Below, piece by piece: positions 1 through 8,240 of a DNA stretch of 31,742 bases. This DNA is from an uncultured Eubacteriales bacterium (GTDB lineage: Bacteria > Bacillota > Clostridia > Oscillospirales > CAG-272). Made by a program: the position numbers and the translations under genes. Numbering within the stretch: position 1 is the first letter of the stretch; each line of letters opens with the position of its first letter. The stretch lies in NCBI GenBank assembly GCA_934401725.1, contig CAKRSS010000023.1:1-31742 (forward strand). Reading direction: 5' to 3'. The notes under the pieces were generated by a model that ran no database searches, was not told where the DNA came from, and saw only the letters and a list, made by a program, of their open reading frames with translations.

Positions 1-27
1 TTTGATTATGCCTTCGGCATAATCAAA
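1..27. repeat. Perfect 12-bp inverted repeat at window edge
   Basis: Bases 1-12 are perfectly complementary to 16-27 with a TTC loop. It could be the terminator of a gene left of the window or a dispersed palindrome. The T-rich run after it (28-37) is short and interrupted. No coding frame that I can support occupies 28-200. Confidence 0.6.
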
Positions 28-178
28 TTGTTCTTTCTCTGCCGCATAGCAGAAAAGTACACTTCGAACACGTCGGAGGCCGGCCACGGCGAGAGCTCTC
101 CAAAGCCAAAGAACTCTTCTTAAAAAGCATACGTGCATATGCAATAGTAAATTTTCCAAACATCTTTTGTCATATATA

Positions 179-207
179 TTGCATTTCAGACAATTTCGTG
201 CTACAAT
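179..207 (+). promoter_or_regulatory. Candidate promoter for cas3
   Basis: A -10 box TACAAT (202-207) lies 17 bases after TTGCAT (179-184). The -35 matches consensus at only three positions, but the surrounding 120-240 stretch is AT-rich and the boxes sit about 70 bases before the cas3 start. Confidence 0.4.
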
Positions 208-277
208 ATACATAATAACACCCCACATTCCCCCGAAAACTCTGTACATTATGTTCACATCCACACCCGGAGGCTCA

Positions 278-2524
278 ATGGATAAATCTCTCTACTACGC
301 CCATAAATCAACCGACGGACGGCTCCAGACTGTCGCGGAACACTCGCGCGGCGCAGCCGAGCGCGCCGAAATGTTTGCCGGAGAGTTCGGATTCGGCGAG
401 GAAGCCCGAACGGCGGCGCTGTTTCACGACGTCGGCAAGTACGCCCCCGCGTTTCAGGCCAGACTTAACGGCGGCCGCGAGCGTTATGAGCATTCGTCTG
501 CCGGAATGTCGTTGTTTGCGGACATGTTCTACTCCACGTCCGCCTCCATAAACAACGCGCGGCGTGCCGCCGCCCTGCTCATGGCCTATGCGATAGCCGG
601 GCACCACTCCGGCCTGCCGGACTATGGCAGCGAAACCGACACGTCCGTCGGAGACACCTTCATCGCAAAAATAAAGCGCCGCGCCGAGATCGGGAACGAT
701 TTTGCCGCGTACCGTGAGGAGCTCGGCGCGCCTCCCTGCCCGCGCGCACTGCCGACGCGGTTCATATCCAACGGCGGCGGCTGGTTTGGCTATCAGTTTC
801 TCGGGCGAATGCTGTTCTCTGCGCTCGTGGACGCCGACTTTCTCGACACCGAGGCCTTCATGTCCCCCGCGCCCAACCGCGACGGCGGAGAGTCTTTTGA
901 CGTCCTTGCCGAGCGATTCCGGCGGCACATGGCCGAAAATTTTGCCGACGCCGAGGGGCATCTCAACGCAAGGCGCGCCGCGATACTCGCGCACTGTCTC
1001 GACACCGCGCCGTACAAGCCGGGAATCTTCCGCCTGACCGTCCCGACCGGCGGCGGAAAAACGCTTTCGTCCATGGCGTTCGCGCTCGCACACCTGCGGG
1101 CACACGGGCTTCGGCGCATCATATACGTCATCCCCTACGTCAGCATAATACGGCAGACCGTCGACATATTCGAAAATATCTTCGGCGAGCGCAACGTGCT
1201 CGGCCACTACAGCACCGCCGATTTCGGGAATCCGGATTCCGACGTGCGCTCAGACGTCCGCTCGCCCGCCGAGCTCGCCGCTGAGAATTGGGACAAGCCC
1301 ATAATCGTGACGACAAACGTGCAGTTTTTCGAGTCTCTCTACGCCAACCGGACATCGGCCTGCCGCAAGCTGCACAACATCTCGCGCAGCGTCATAATTT
1401 TCGACGAGGCGCAAATGCTGCCTGTGGGGTTGCTTCGTCCCTGTTTGCACGCGATGTGCGAACTGGTGAAAAACTACGGCTGCTCGGCCGTTCTTTGCAC
1501 GGCGACACAGCCCGCGCTCGATGGGCTGCTCAACGATTGCGGCGTCGCCGCCCGCGAAATCTGCCCCGATGTGGCCGACATGTACCCCGACTTCGCCCGC
1601 GCGCGCTACCACGTACTCGGTCAGTGCCGTGACGAGGACATAATCGAAAGGCTGCGTCAGGCCGGCTCGGCGCTCTGCGTTCTGAATTCGCGCTGCGGCG
1701 TGCGGGAATATTACTCCGCCCTGCGCGGCGACGGTGTCTTCCACCTGTCAACCTACATGACCCCGGCGCACCTCGGCCGCAGTATTAAAACCATACGTCA
1801 GCGGCTGCGCAACGGGGAGCGGTGCCTTGTGATATCGACCTCGCTCATTGAGGCGGGTGTGGACGTCGACTTCCCCGTCGTGTTCCGCGAGATGGCGGGG
1901 CTCGACTCGATAATCCAAGCAGGCGGGCGCTGCAACCGCGAGGGAAAACGTGCCACGGATGACAGCCCCGTCTACGTTTTCTCGCGCGAGGGCGTGAAAA
2001 ACGCAGCCGAAATCTCAACCCAGGCAGCCATAACCGAGGACGTGAAAAACGCAGTCGAAATCTCGACCCATGCGGCTATAACCGAACGCGTATGCGAGCT
2101 TTACGACGATATCTCGCTCCCCGAGGCCATTCACGCCTACTTTGAGCGGCTGTACGCCGTGCGAAAGTCCGAGAATTCGGACAATCTGGACAAGGAAAAA
2201 ATCCTCCCGCTGATAAATCAGCAGGAGAACAAATTCAAGAGACTTCCCTATCGCGAGATTGCGAATCGATTCCGGCTCATATCAAATAGCCAGCGGCAGA
2301 TACTGATTCCGAACGAGGAAAACGGCGACGTCTGCGGCGCGGTGCGGCACGGGTATCTTACGCGCGGGCTTTTGCGCCGTCTGGCGCGCGACGCTGTCAG
2401 CGTTTATGAAAACGAATACCGCCGCCTGCGTGAGGCCGGTGTTCTCTCGGCCGAGTGCGACGGCGTCTCGGTGCTCGAGGACGCGTCATGGTACTCCCCC
2501 GACTGCGGGCTGACGTTTCGCTAG
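278..2524 (+). CDS. cas3: CRISPR-associated helicase-nuclease Cas3 (type I-C, HD plus DExD/H)
   Basis: Cas3 is recruited by Cascade to unwind and degrade the non-target DNA strand. The 748-residue protein has an N-terminal HD nuclease: H22, H50-D51 followed by VGK, and H109-H110 in HHSGLPD. An SF2 helicase follows: Walker A VPTGGGKT at 255-262, a DEAQ box at 376-379, a TAT motif (about 411), SLIEAGVDVD and the motif VI stretch QAGGRCNRE from 547. Length and order are normal for type I-C. I chose ATG 278 because GGAGG (269-273) precedes it and the next residues (MDKSLYYAHK) match how I-C Cas3 proteins begin; an upstream extension to 167 has no ribosome site. Residues 573-604 carry a 16-residue tandem duplication after motif VI. 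The gene is separated from cas5 by 258 bases with a hairpin and a new promoter, so it may be a separate transcript. Confidence 0.96.
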   Translation: MDKSLYYAHKSTDGRLQTVAEHSRGAAERAEMFAGEFGFGEEARTAALFHDVGKYAPAFQARLNGGRERYEHSSAGMSLFADMFYSTSASINNARRAAALLMAYAIAGHHSGLPDYGSETDTSVGDTFIAKIKRRAEIGNDFAAYREELGAPPCPRALPTRFISNGGGWFGYQFLGRMLFSALVDADFLDTEAFMSPAPNRDGGESFDVLAERFRRHMAENFADAEGHLNARRAAILAHCLDTAPYKPGIFRLTVPTGGGKTLSSMAFALAHLRAHGLRRIIYVIPYVSIIRQTVDIFENIFGERNVLGHYSTADFGNPDSDVRSDVRSPAELAAENWDKPIIVTTNVQFFESLYANRTSACRKLHNISRSVIIFDEAQMLPVGLLRPCLHAMCELVKNYGCSAVLCTATQPALDGLLNDCGVAAREICPDVADMYPDFARARYHVLGQCRDEDIIERLRQAGSALCVLNSRCGVREYYSALRGDGVFHLSTYMTPAHLGRSIKTIRQRLRNGERCLVISTSLIEAGVDVDFPVVFREMAGLDSIIQAGGRCNREGKRATDDSPVYVFSREGVKNAAEISTQAAITEDVKNAVEISTHAAITERVCELYDDISLPEAIHAYFERLYAVRKSENSDNLDKEKILPLINQQENKFKRLPYREIANRFRLISNSQRQILIPNEENGDVCGAVRHGYLTRGLLRRLARDAVSVYENEYRRLREAGVLSAECDGVSVLEDASWYSPDCGLTFR
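1994..2089 (+). repeat. In-frame 48-bp tandem duplication inside cas3
   Basis: Units 1994-2041 and 2042-2089 match at about 40 of 48 bases and encode two 16-residue copies beginning VKNAAEIST and VKNAVEIST. They lie just after helicase motif VI, where the duplication adds a surface segment without breaking frame. Confidence 0.85.
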
Positions 2525-2551
2525 ACGGGAGTAGCTTTATTCTCATAAAAA

Positions 2552-2590
2552 CGACAAAGCAGAGGAAAAAATCTCCTCTGCTTTGCGTCG
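2552..2590 (+). terminator. Hairpin after cas3, terminator-like
   Basis: A stem of about 14 bp (2552-2565 with 2574-2590, bulged CG) encloses an 8-base A-rich loop, 28 bases after the cas3 stop. No clean T run follows, so it may be a weak terminator or an RNA-stabilising end. Confidence 0.45.
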
Positions 2591-2717
2591 ATATTCCAAA
2601 TAATGAAAATATCAATATTTCAACCCTCTTGCCACAGGTATTCGCGCGGCAATACAAACGTATTATAACCGATTCCGCGCCATTTTTCAATAGGCATATA
2701 AATTTTTCAAAAAACTA

Positions 2718-2746
2718 TTGACAAACTCGTCGCGGAATCCTATAAC
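2718..2746 (+). promoter_or_regulatory. Promoter of the cas5-cas8c-cas7-cas4-cas1-cas2 operon
   Basis: TTGACA (2718-2723) and TATAAC (2741-2746) are spaced 17 bases apart, a near-perfect sigma-70/SigA promoter, 37 bases before the cas5 ATG. It implies that Cascade and adaptation genes can be expressed independently of cas3. Confidence 0.8.
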
Positions 2747-2765
2747 TAATATGTCAATGAATATC

Positions 2766-2775
2766 AGGAGGTGAT
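2766..2775 (+). promoter_or_regulatory. Ribosome binding site of cas5
   Basis: AGGAGGTGAT is fully complementary to the 3' end of 16S rRNA. It fixes the start at ATG 2783; the in-frame GTG at 2771 lies inside this site and cannot be the start. Confidence 0.85.
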
Positions 2776-2782
2776 CCCAAAC

Positions 2783-3463
2783 ATGCCCGCCCCTATCAGA
2801 CTGCGAGTTTTCGGCGATTACGCGCTTTTCAGCCGTCCGGAGCTGAAGGTTGAGCGTTACAGCTACGACGTCATGACGCCGTCGGCTGCGCGCGGAATTC
2901 TCGACGCGATCTATTACCATCCGGGGCTGCGCTGGCGCGTGAAGCGCATAGCGGTCGAGCGGCCAATCCGCTTCACCAACATCCGGCGCAACGAGGTATC
3001 CAAAAAAATACTCGCCTCGGACCTGCTCGCCGCCGCAAACGGCGACGAAAAGTCCATTTTTATCGACCGCAGCGACGCCATCGCCCAGCGCGCCGCGACA
3101 GTTCTGCGCGACGTTTGCTATGTCATCGAGGCCAACTTTGACCTTGTCCCCGAGAAAATGGGCGTCGGTGACAGCGCGGACAAGTTCTACGCCATATTCT
3201 GCAACCGTGCGCGCAAGGGGAAATTCTTCGCACAGCCCTACCTCGGCTGCCGTGAGTTTCCTGCCTTTTTTGAGCTTGTCGACGACAATTCCCCGCCGCC
3301 GGAGCCCATCGACGAGTCACGCGACCTCGGTCTGATGCTCTACGACATGGACTACCCCGCCGACACTGACAGCGGCGCTCACGCTGACATAACGCCGGTC
3401 TTTTTCCACGCCGAGCTTATGAATGGCGTGGTCGAGGTCGAGGGAAAGGAGCTGCTAAGATGA
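2783..3463 (+). CDS. cas5c: Type I-C Cas5 (Cas5c/Cas5d), pre-crRNA endonuclease
   Basis: In type I-C there is no Cas6; the Cas5 subunit itself cuts each repeat at the 3' base of its hairpin and stays in Cascade. The 226-residue protein begins with an RRM-like strand (IRLRVFGDYALFSRPELK) and contains the family segment YDVMTPSAARGILDAIYYHP (residues 28-47), including tyrosines in the area of the known catalytic Tyr. The C-terminal half ends in a typical short Glu-rich tail. Its stop codon shares ATGA with the cas8c start (3460-3463), so the two are translationally coupled. The repeats here carry a stable 8-bp stem followed by an 11-base tail, which matches cleavage by Cas5d. Confidence 0.93.
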   Translation: MPAPIRLRVFGDYALFSRPELKVERYSYDVMTPSAARGILDAIYYHPGLRWRVKRIAVERPIRFTNIRRNEVSKKILASDLLAAANGDEKSIFIDRSDAIAQRAATVLRDVCYVIEANFDLVPEKMGVGDSADKFYAIFCNRARKGKFFAQPYLGCREFPAFFELVDDNSPPPEPIDESRDLGLMLYDMDYPADTDSGAHADITPVFFHAELMNGVVEVEGKELLR

Positions 3464-5196
3464 TACTTCCCTCTCTCGTCTCATATTACGAAGCGCTCGA
3501 GAAAAAAGGGATCATGCGTCCCGGCTGGAGCATCGCGCGGGTGAGCTTTGCGGTGCGTCTGCGCCCGGACGGCAGCACCTTCGGCATCGTTGACCTGCGG
3601 CGCAGCGTCGAGCGCGGCAAAAATACGGTGCTGACGCCGAAGGAACTGTACGTGCCGTCGCAGGTGGTGCGCTCGTCCGGCATACGGGCGAACTTCATGT
3701 GCGACACGGCGGCCTACCTGCTCGGCGTCTCGCCGAGCGACAAAAAAGCCGCCCGGAAGTTCGAGGCCGCGCGCGAGCTGCACCTGAACATACTGAACGG
3801 CGTGACATCCGACGCCGCCGAGACTCTGCGCCGCTTTTTCACGATCTACACGCCCGGAACTGCCATCGACCACATGACCGACGCCGTCATCGACGCGCTG
3901 GAACGCGGCGCGAATATCACATTCTCTGACGAGGACGGGAACTATCTCATGGAAGACCCCGCCGTCGCCGCCGCATGGGAAGCGCACTACGCAAACGACG
4001 ACGCGGACGTGCACGGACGATGTCTCGTCACCGGCCGCGAGGACAGCATCGCCGTGCTGCACGACAAAATCAGGGGCGTCGAGGGCGCGCAGTCGGTCGG
4101 TGCGAGCCTTGTCGGCTTCAACGCCCCGGCGTTCGAGTCCTACGGCAAGGACGGCGGCCAGGGGCTCAACGCGCCCGTCGGGCGCTATGCCATGGCCGCC
4201 TACACCTCGGCGCTGAACTACCTCATCTCGGGCGAGAACTGCACCCGCATCGGCGACACGACCGTCGTCTGGTGGACTCTCGACGCCGACGACACCTGCG
4301 ACGACTTCTTTCGCGACCTGCTGTGCGGCAACGACGAGGGGACACTGAGCGCCGTCATGCGGCACGTCAGCCGCGGCGAGCCTCTAGACCTGTCCGCCGC
4401 GACGCTGTCCAAGCCGTTCTGCATTCTCGGCCTCGCGCCCAACGCCGCGCGGCTTTCGGTGCGCTTTTTCTGGCGCGACACCTTCGGGACGTTTGTCCGC
4501 AGCATAGCGGCGCACTACGAGCGGCTCGAAATCGAAAAATCAGCGCAGTCGCGCCGTTATCTGACACCCTACCGGATGCTGCTCGAGACGGTTCCGTCGC
4601 GGCTGTGGAAGGAGCCGTCCCGAGCGGCGGGCGAGGTCTCTCCCCTGCTCGGCGGCGCGCTGCTTTCGGCAATTCTCAACAACCGGCGCTATCCCGAGAC
4701 GCTGTACGCCTCGGTGCTCGTCCGCGTGCGCGCGGAGCACGAGGTGACGCCGGGCAAGGCCGCCATAATCAAGGCATATCTCATCAAAAATACAAGCTGT
4801 GAAGCATACAAGGAGGTTCTGACCGTGTCACTGAACGAAGAAAGCACCAACCGCGCCTACGTCCTCGGGCGGCTGTTCGCCGCACTCGAGACGGCGCAGT
4901 ATCACGCAAACAACTCATCAAATCTAAAGGAGCGCTTTATGACGTCCGCCTGCGCTACGCCCGCGCTCGTTTTCCCCACCATGCTCCAGACCGCAAGCCA
5001 TCACCTGGCAAAATCAGGCAGCGTTGCGGACTCCCGGCTTATAGCTACCCTTATGGACAAGCTGGACGGCGGAGCTCCCTTCCCCACACGGCTCGGAAAC
5101 ACGGAACAGGGGCTGTTCCTTTTGGGCTACTACCATCAGACGCAGAAAAAATTCAGAGATATTGAACAGGCAAAAAGCAAGGAGGCACAATCATGA
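3460..5196 (+). CDS. cas8c: Type I-C Cascade large subunit Cas8c (Csd1)
   Basis: Cas8c recognises the PAM and binds the non-target strand in Cascade. The 578-residue length is usual. Family landmarks include YVPSQVVRSSGIRANFMCDT (residues about 66-85), CLVTGREDSIAVLHDKIRGV (from about 188), the NAPVG-ALNYLISG stretch and VVWWT (about 268). It overlaps cas5 and cas7 by four bases (ATGA) at each end. The last 123 codons have their own strong ribosome binding site and in-frame GTG start and are annotated separately as Cas11c. Codon use is like that of neighbouring cas genes, and no frameshift was seen. Confidence 0.95.
   Translation: MILPSLVSYYEALEKKGIMRPGWSIARVSFAVRLRPDGSTFGIVDLRRSVERGKNTVLTPKELYVPSQVVRSSGIRANFMCDTAAYLLGVSPSDKKAARKFEAARELHLNILNGVTSDAAETLRRFFTIYTPGTAIDHMTDAVIDALERGANITFSDEDGNYLMEDPAVAAAWEAHYANDDADVHGRCLVTGREDSIAVLHDKIRGVEGAQSVGASLVGFNAPAFESYGKDGGQGLNAPVGRYAMAAYTSALNYLISGENCTRIGDTTVVWWTLDADDTCDDFFRDLLCGNDEGTLSAVMRHVSRGEPLDLSAATLSKPFCILGLAPNAARLSVRFFWRDTFGTFVRSIAAHYERLEIEKSAQSRRYLTPYRMLLETVPSRLWKEPSRAAGEVSPLLGGALLSAILNNRRYPETLYASVLVRVRAEHEVTPGKAAIIKAYLIKNTSCEAYKEVLTVSLNEESTNRAYVLGRLFAALETAQYHANNSSNLKERFMTSACATPALVFPTMLQTASHHLAKSGSVADSRLIATLMDKLDGGAPFPTRLGNTEQGLFLLGYYHQTQKKFRDIEQAKSKEAQS
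4825..5196 (+). CDS. cas11c: Internally initiated small subunit Cas11c within cas8c
   Basis: Type I-C systems lack a separate cas11 gene; published work showed that the small subunit is made by internal translation of the 3' end of cas8c. Here GTG 4825 (codon 456 of cas8c, same frame) has AGGAGG at 4811-4816 with an 8-base spacer, an unusually strong site in the middle of a gene. The product would be 123 residues, starting MSLNEESTNR and then a largely helical segment (AYVLGRLFAALETAQYHAN), as expected for a small helical subunit. Position and length agree with known Cas11c. Expression is inferred from the start signal alone. Confidence 0.82.
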   Translation: MSLNEESTNRAYVLGRLFAALETAQYHANNSSNLKERFMTSACATPALVFPTMLQTASHHLAKSGSVADSRLIATLMDKLDGGAPFPTRLGNTEQGLFLLGYYHQTQKKFRDIEQAKSKEAQS

Positions 5197-6074
5197 GCGA
5201 GATTATCAAAAACCGGTACGAATTCACCATTCTTTTCGACGTTGAGAACGGCAACCCGAACGGCGACCCCGACGCCGCCAACATGCCCCGCGTCGACCCC
5301 GAGACAGGGCTCGGACTTGTCAGCGACGTTTGCATCAAGCGCAAGATACGCAACTATATAGAGGACGTCAAGGAGGACGCACCCGGCTACGGCATCTACA
5401 TCAAGGACGGCGTCCCGCTGAACACCTCCGACCGGCGAGCTTACACCGCAGTTCTCGGCGAGGGCAAAAAGCTGACCAAAAAGGACCCCGAAATCGACGC
5501 CAAGCTGCGCGACTTCATGTGCGCCAACTTTTACGACGTCCGCACCTTCGGCGCGGTCATGACGACATTCGTCAAGGACAAGCTCAACTGCGGGCAGGTT
5601 CGCGGCCCCGTGCAGATAGGCTTTGCACGCAGTATCGACCCCGTCGTGCGTCAGGAGGTCACCATCACGCGCGTCGCCATCACCACCGAGTCCGACTTTG
5701 AAAAGAAGGACACTGAGATGGGCAGCAAGAGCATAATTTCCTACGCCCTCTACCGTGCCGACGGCTTTATATCGGCCAACCTCGCGCGCAAGGTCACGCA
5801 CTTCACCGAGGACGACCTTGAGCTTCTGTGGAAAGCCATAATCAACATGTTTGAAAACGACCACTCCGCCGCACGCGGCAAGATGGCCGTCCGCAAGCTG
5901 GTAATCTTCCGGCACGACTCCGAGCTCGGCAACGCGCCGTCGCACCGGACGCTCGATCTTGTGTCCGTCAAGCGCCGCGACGGCGTTGAAATCGCCCGCA
6001 ACTACGGCGACTACGAGGTCACAATAAACGAGGCCGCCTGCCCCGATGGCGTCAGCATATCATGCCGGGAGTGA
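5193..6074 (+). CDS. cas7c: Type I-C Cascade backbone subunit Cas7c (Csd2)
   Basis: Cas7 polymerises along the crRNA to form the Cascade backbone. The 293-residue protein opens with the family signature FTILFDVENGNPNGDPDAA (residues about 11-29), followed by PRVDPETGLGLVSDVCIKRK and later GPVQIGFARSIDP. Length is typical. AAGGAGG at 5179-5185 precedes the ATG, and the start overlaps the cas8c stop by four bases. Its 3' end overlaps cas4 by 13 bases. The separate strong ribosome site fits the need for several Cas7 copies per complex. Confidence 0.96.
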   Translation: MSEIIKNRYEFTILFDVENGNPNGDPDAANMPRVDPETGLGLVSDVCIKRKIRNYIEDVKEDAPGYGIYIKDGVPLNTSDRRAYTAVLGEGKKLTKKDPEIDAKLRDFMCANFYDVRTFGAVMTTFVKDKLNCGQVRGPVQIGFARSIDPVVRQEVTITRVAITTESDFEKKDTEMGSKSIISYALYRADGFISANLARKVTHFTEDDLELLWKAIINMFENDHSAARGKMAVRKLVIFRHDSELGNAPSHRTLDLVSVKRRDGVEIARNYGDYEVTINEAACPDGVSISCRE

Positions 6075-6736
6075 GCAACGGAGACCTTCTTATCTCCGGA
6101 TTGCAGCATTTTTCGTTCTGCAGGCGGCAGTGGGCGCTGATACACATCGAAATGCAGTGGGAGGACAACTACCTGACCGTCGACGGCAGTCTCCGTCACG
6201 ACCGGGCGGATGACCCGAACTTCACCGAAAAGCGCGGCGGACTGCTCGTCAGCCGCGCCATGCCGGTGCGCTCCGGGAGGTACGGTATTGTCGGAAAGTG
6301 TGACGCGGTGGAGTTCCGTTCCGACCCCGGTGGCGTTCCGCTCGCCGGGCGGGACGGCCTCTGGCTGCCGACACCCATCGAATACAAGCGCGGCCGCCCC
6401 AAGGAAATCGACGCCGACAGACTCCAGCTGTGCGCTGAGGCGATGTGTCTCGAGGAAATGCTCGCCGCCCCGCCGATCCCCATCGCGTACTTATACTACA
6501 TGGAGACCCGGCGGCGCGAGGCCGTCGAGCTTGACGCCGGGCTGCGGGACGAAGTCGTGCGCATGCTCGGCGAGATGCGCCAACTGTACGACCGCGGGTA
6601 CACGCCGAAGGTCAGACCATCGGCTAAGTGCCGCGCCTGCTCGCTTGCGGACGTCTGCCTGCCCAGGCTGTCCGGGCTGCGCCCGGCCTCCGCATACGTA
6701 AAAGACATATGGAACGGTGGTGATGGCAACACATGA
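6062..6736 (+). CDS. cas4: CRISPR adaptation nuclease Cas4 (RecB-like, Fe-S)
   Basis: Cas4 trims prespacers and selects the PAM for integration by Cas1-Cas2. The 224-residue protein has all four cluster cysteines (C20 in FCRRQ; C190, C193 and C199 near the C-terminus) and the RecB-type nuclease residues D81 in GKCDAVEF, E107 and K109 in PIEYKRG and Q122. The start at ATG 6062 lies inside the end of cas7 (13-base overlap) without a clear ribosome site, suggesting coupling to cas7 translation; GTG 6071 is an alternative that would shorten the protein by three residues. The stop shares ATGA with the cas1 start. Confidence 0.94.
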   Translation: MPGVSNGDLLISGLQHFSFCRRQWALIHIEMQWEDNYLTVDGSLRHDRADDPNFTEKRGGLLVSRAMPVRSGRYGIVGKCDAVEFRSDPGGVPLAGRDGLWLPTPIEYKRGRPKEIDADRLQLCAEAMCLEEMLAAPPIPIAYLYYMETRRREAVELDAGLRDEVVRMLGEMRQLYDRGYTPKVRPSAKCRACSLADVCLPRLSGLRPASAYVKDIWNGGDGNT

Positions 6737-7764
6737 AGAAGCTGCTCAACACGCTTTATGTAACGTCGCCGGACGCTTACCTGTCGCTTGACGGAGAAAA
6801 TATAGTGGTGCGCATGGACAGCGTCGAGGCCGGGCGCGTGCCGCTGCATAACCTTGAAAATATCGTTACATTCGGGCGGCAGGGTGTCAGTCCGGCGCTG
6901 ATGCACCACGCCTGCGGGCTTGGCAAGGGATTGGCGTTTTTTTCTGCGCACGGGCGTTTTCTCTGTCGCGTCGAGGGTGAGGAGCGCGGAAACGTCCTTT
7001 TGCGCCGCGAACAGTACCGCATAGCGGACGACGAGCGGCGCTCACTTGGCATTGCAGTCAACATGATCGGCGCAAAAACCTCCAACGCCCGCGCGGTGCT
7101 GAACCGATTTCTGCGCGACCATCCCATGTCCGTCGACAGCGCACCGATACGCAGCGTCTCCGACGGGCTGAAAGACTCTCTGTCCGAAATACAAAACGCA
7201 CCGAGCGCCGACATTCTGCGCGGGCTTGAGGGCGTGAACGCGAGCCGTTATTTTTCGGTTTTCGATGCAATGATACTGCAAAACAAAGCGGATTTTCATT
7301 TCGACAGCCGCGAAAAACGCCCGCCGTGCGACCCGGTTAACGCACTGCTGTCCTTCAGCTACTCGATTTTTGCCAACGAGTGCGCCTCGGCGTTGCAGTC
7401 AGTGGGGCTGGACCCGTTCGTCGGCTTCATGCACACTGACCGCCCCGGACGGAGATCCCTCGCGCTCGACCTGATGGAGGAATTCCGCAGCGTTGTGTGC
7501 GACCGGTTTGTTCTGTCGCTTATAAACCTGCGCCAGATCAAGGCCTCGGACTTTACCGTCAAGGAAAACGGCGCCGTGCTGCTGAGCGACGACGCCAGAA
7601 AGTCTTTTCTTACCGCATGGCAGGAGCGAAAGAGGGAGACTGTCCTGCATCCGTTTCTCGGCGAGAAGTGCTCATGGGGCATTTTGCCGTTTGTTCAGGC
7701 GCAGCTGCTCGCCCGCCACATCCGCGGCGATCTTGACGCCTACCCGCCCTATCTTTGGAGGTGA
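6733..7764 (+). CDS. cas1: CRISPR integrase Cas1 (type I-C)
   Basis: Cas1 catalyses spacer integration at the leader-repeat junction together with Cas2. The 343-residue protein has the metal ligands E166 (in LRGLEGVNASRYF), H234 (in GFMHTDRPGRRSL) and the acidic D246/E249 cluster in DLMEEF. The length is normal for I-C Cas1. It starts within the cas4 stop codon (ATGA, 6733-6736) and ends 3 bases before cas2, so cas4, cas1 and cas2 form a compact adaptation module. Confidence 0.97.
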   Translation: MKKLLNTLYVTSPDAYLSLDGENIVVRMDSVEAGRVPLHNLENIVTFGRQGVSPALMHHACGLGKGLAFFSAHGRFLCRVEGEERGNVLLRREQYRIADDERRSLGIAVNMIGAKTSNARAVLNRFLRDHPMSVDSAPIRSVSDGLKDSLSEIQNAPSADILRGLEGVNASRYFSVFDAMILQNKADFHFDSREKRPPCDPVNALLSFSYSIFANECASALQSVGLDPFVGFMHTDRPGRRSLALDLMEEFRSVVCDRFVLSLINLRQIKASDFTVKENGAVLLSDDARKSFLTAWQERKRETVLHPFLGEKCSWGILPFVQAQLLARHIRGDLDAYPPYLWR

Positions 7765-7767
7765 CAT

Positions 7768-8058
7768 ATGCTGGTTCTCATAACTTACGATGTCAACACC
7801 GAAGATACCGCCGGGCGAAAGCGACTGCGGCAGGTCGCCCGCGAATGCGTCAATTACGGCCAGCGAGTGCAGAATTCGGTATTCGAGTGCCACGTAGACT
7901 CGACCCAGCTGCGCCGAATCGAGGCAACTCTCGAGCGGTTGATTGACCCGGACAAGGACAGCCTCCGGTTTTACGTCATAGGCGCCGCGTACAAAGACAA
8001 GGTAAAGCACATCGGCGCCAAGCCTACATTTGATGTCAACGACACCCTGATCTTTTGA
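7768..8058 (+). CDS. cas2: CRISPR adaptation protein Cas2
   Basis: Cas2 forms the dimeric bridge of the Cas1-Cas2 integrase. The 96-residue protein starts MLVLITYDVNTED, with the conserved aspartate D8 of the ferredoxin-like fold, and includes RVQNSVFECHVD, a segment typical of Cas2. GGAGG (7757-7761) lies inside the end of cas1, 6 bases before the ATG. It is the last cas gene; the leader and array follow directly. Confidence 0.96.
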   Translation: MLVLITYDVNTEDTAGRKRLRQVARECVNYGQRVQNSVFECHVDSTQLRRIEATLERLIDPDKDSLRFYVIGAAYKDKVKHIGAKPTFDVNDTLIF

Positions 8059-8240
8059 TCGCCACGACCGCGCGAACCCAAAGTGAACATGAATTCACCG
8101 GCAGTTTCGCGCAGACATTAACGTAAAACAGATGTATTTTTGACTATTGCAGGCAGGCGTTTGGACGTTTTCAGATGGCCTGTTTGTGTGTTTTGTTTGC
8201 AATATTGACAATCATCGCGAGATGGTTGTATAATATTGCT
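8059..8240 (+). promoter_or_regulatory. CRISPR leader with consensus promoter
   Basis: The 182-base non-coding stretch between cas2 and the first repeat becomes AT-rich towards the array. TTGACA (8205-8210) and TATAAT (8229-8234), both exact consensus, are 18 bases apart and would start transcription at about 8241, the first base of repeat 1. The degenerate repeat at the far end supports this side as the leader. Confidence 0.9.

Noticed and set aside
167..277. Extended cas3 start
   Set aside because: There is no ribosome site before 167 or 251, and the extra residues overlap the candidate promoter. ATG 278 has GGAGG.
308..1207. 299-codon minus-strand frame within cas3
   Set aside because: It lies opposite the conserved HD and Walker A region of cas3 and has no start signal.
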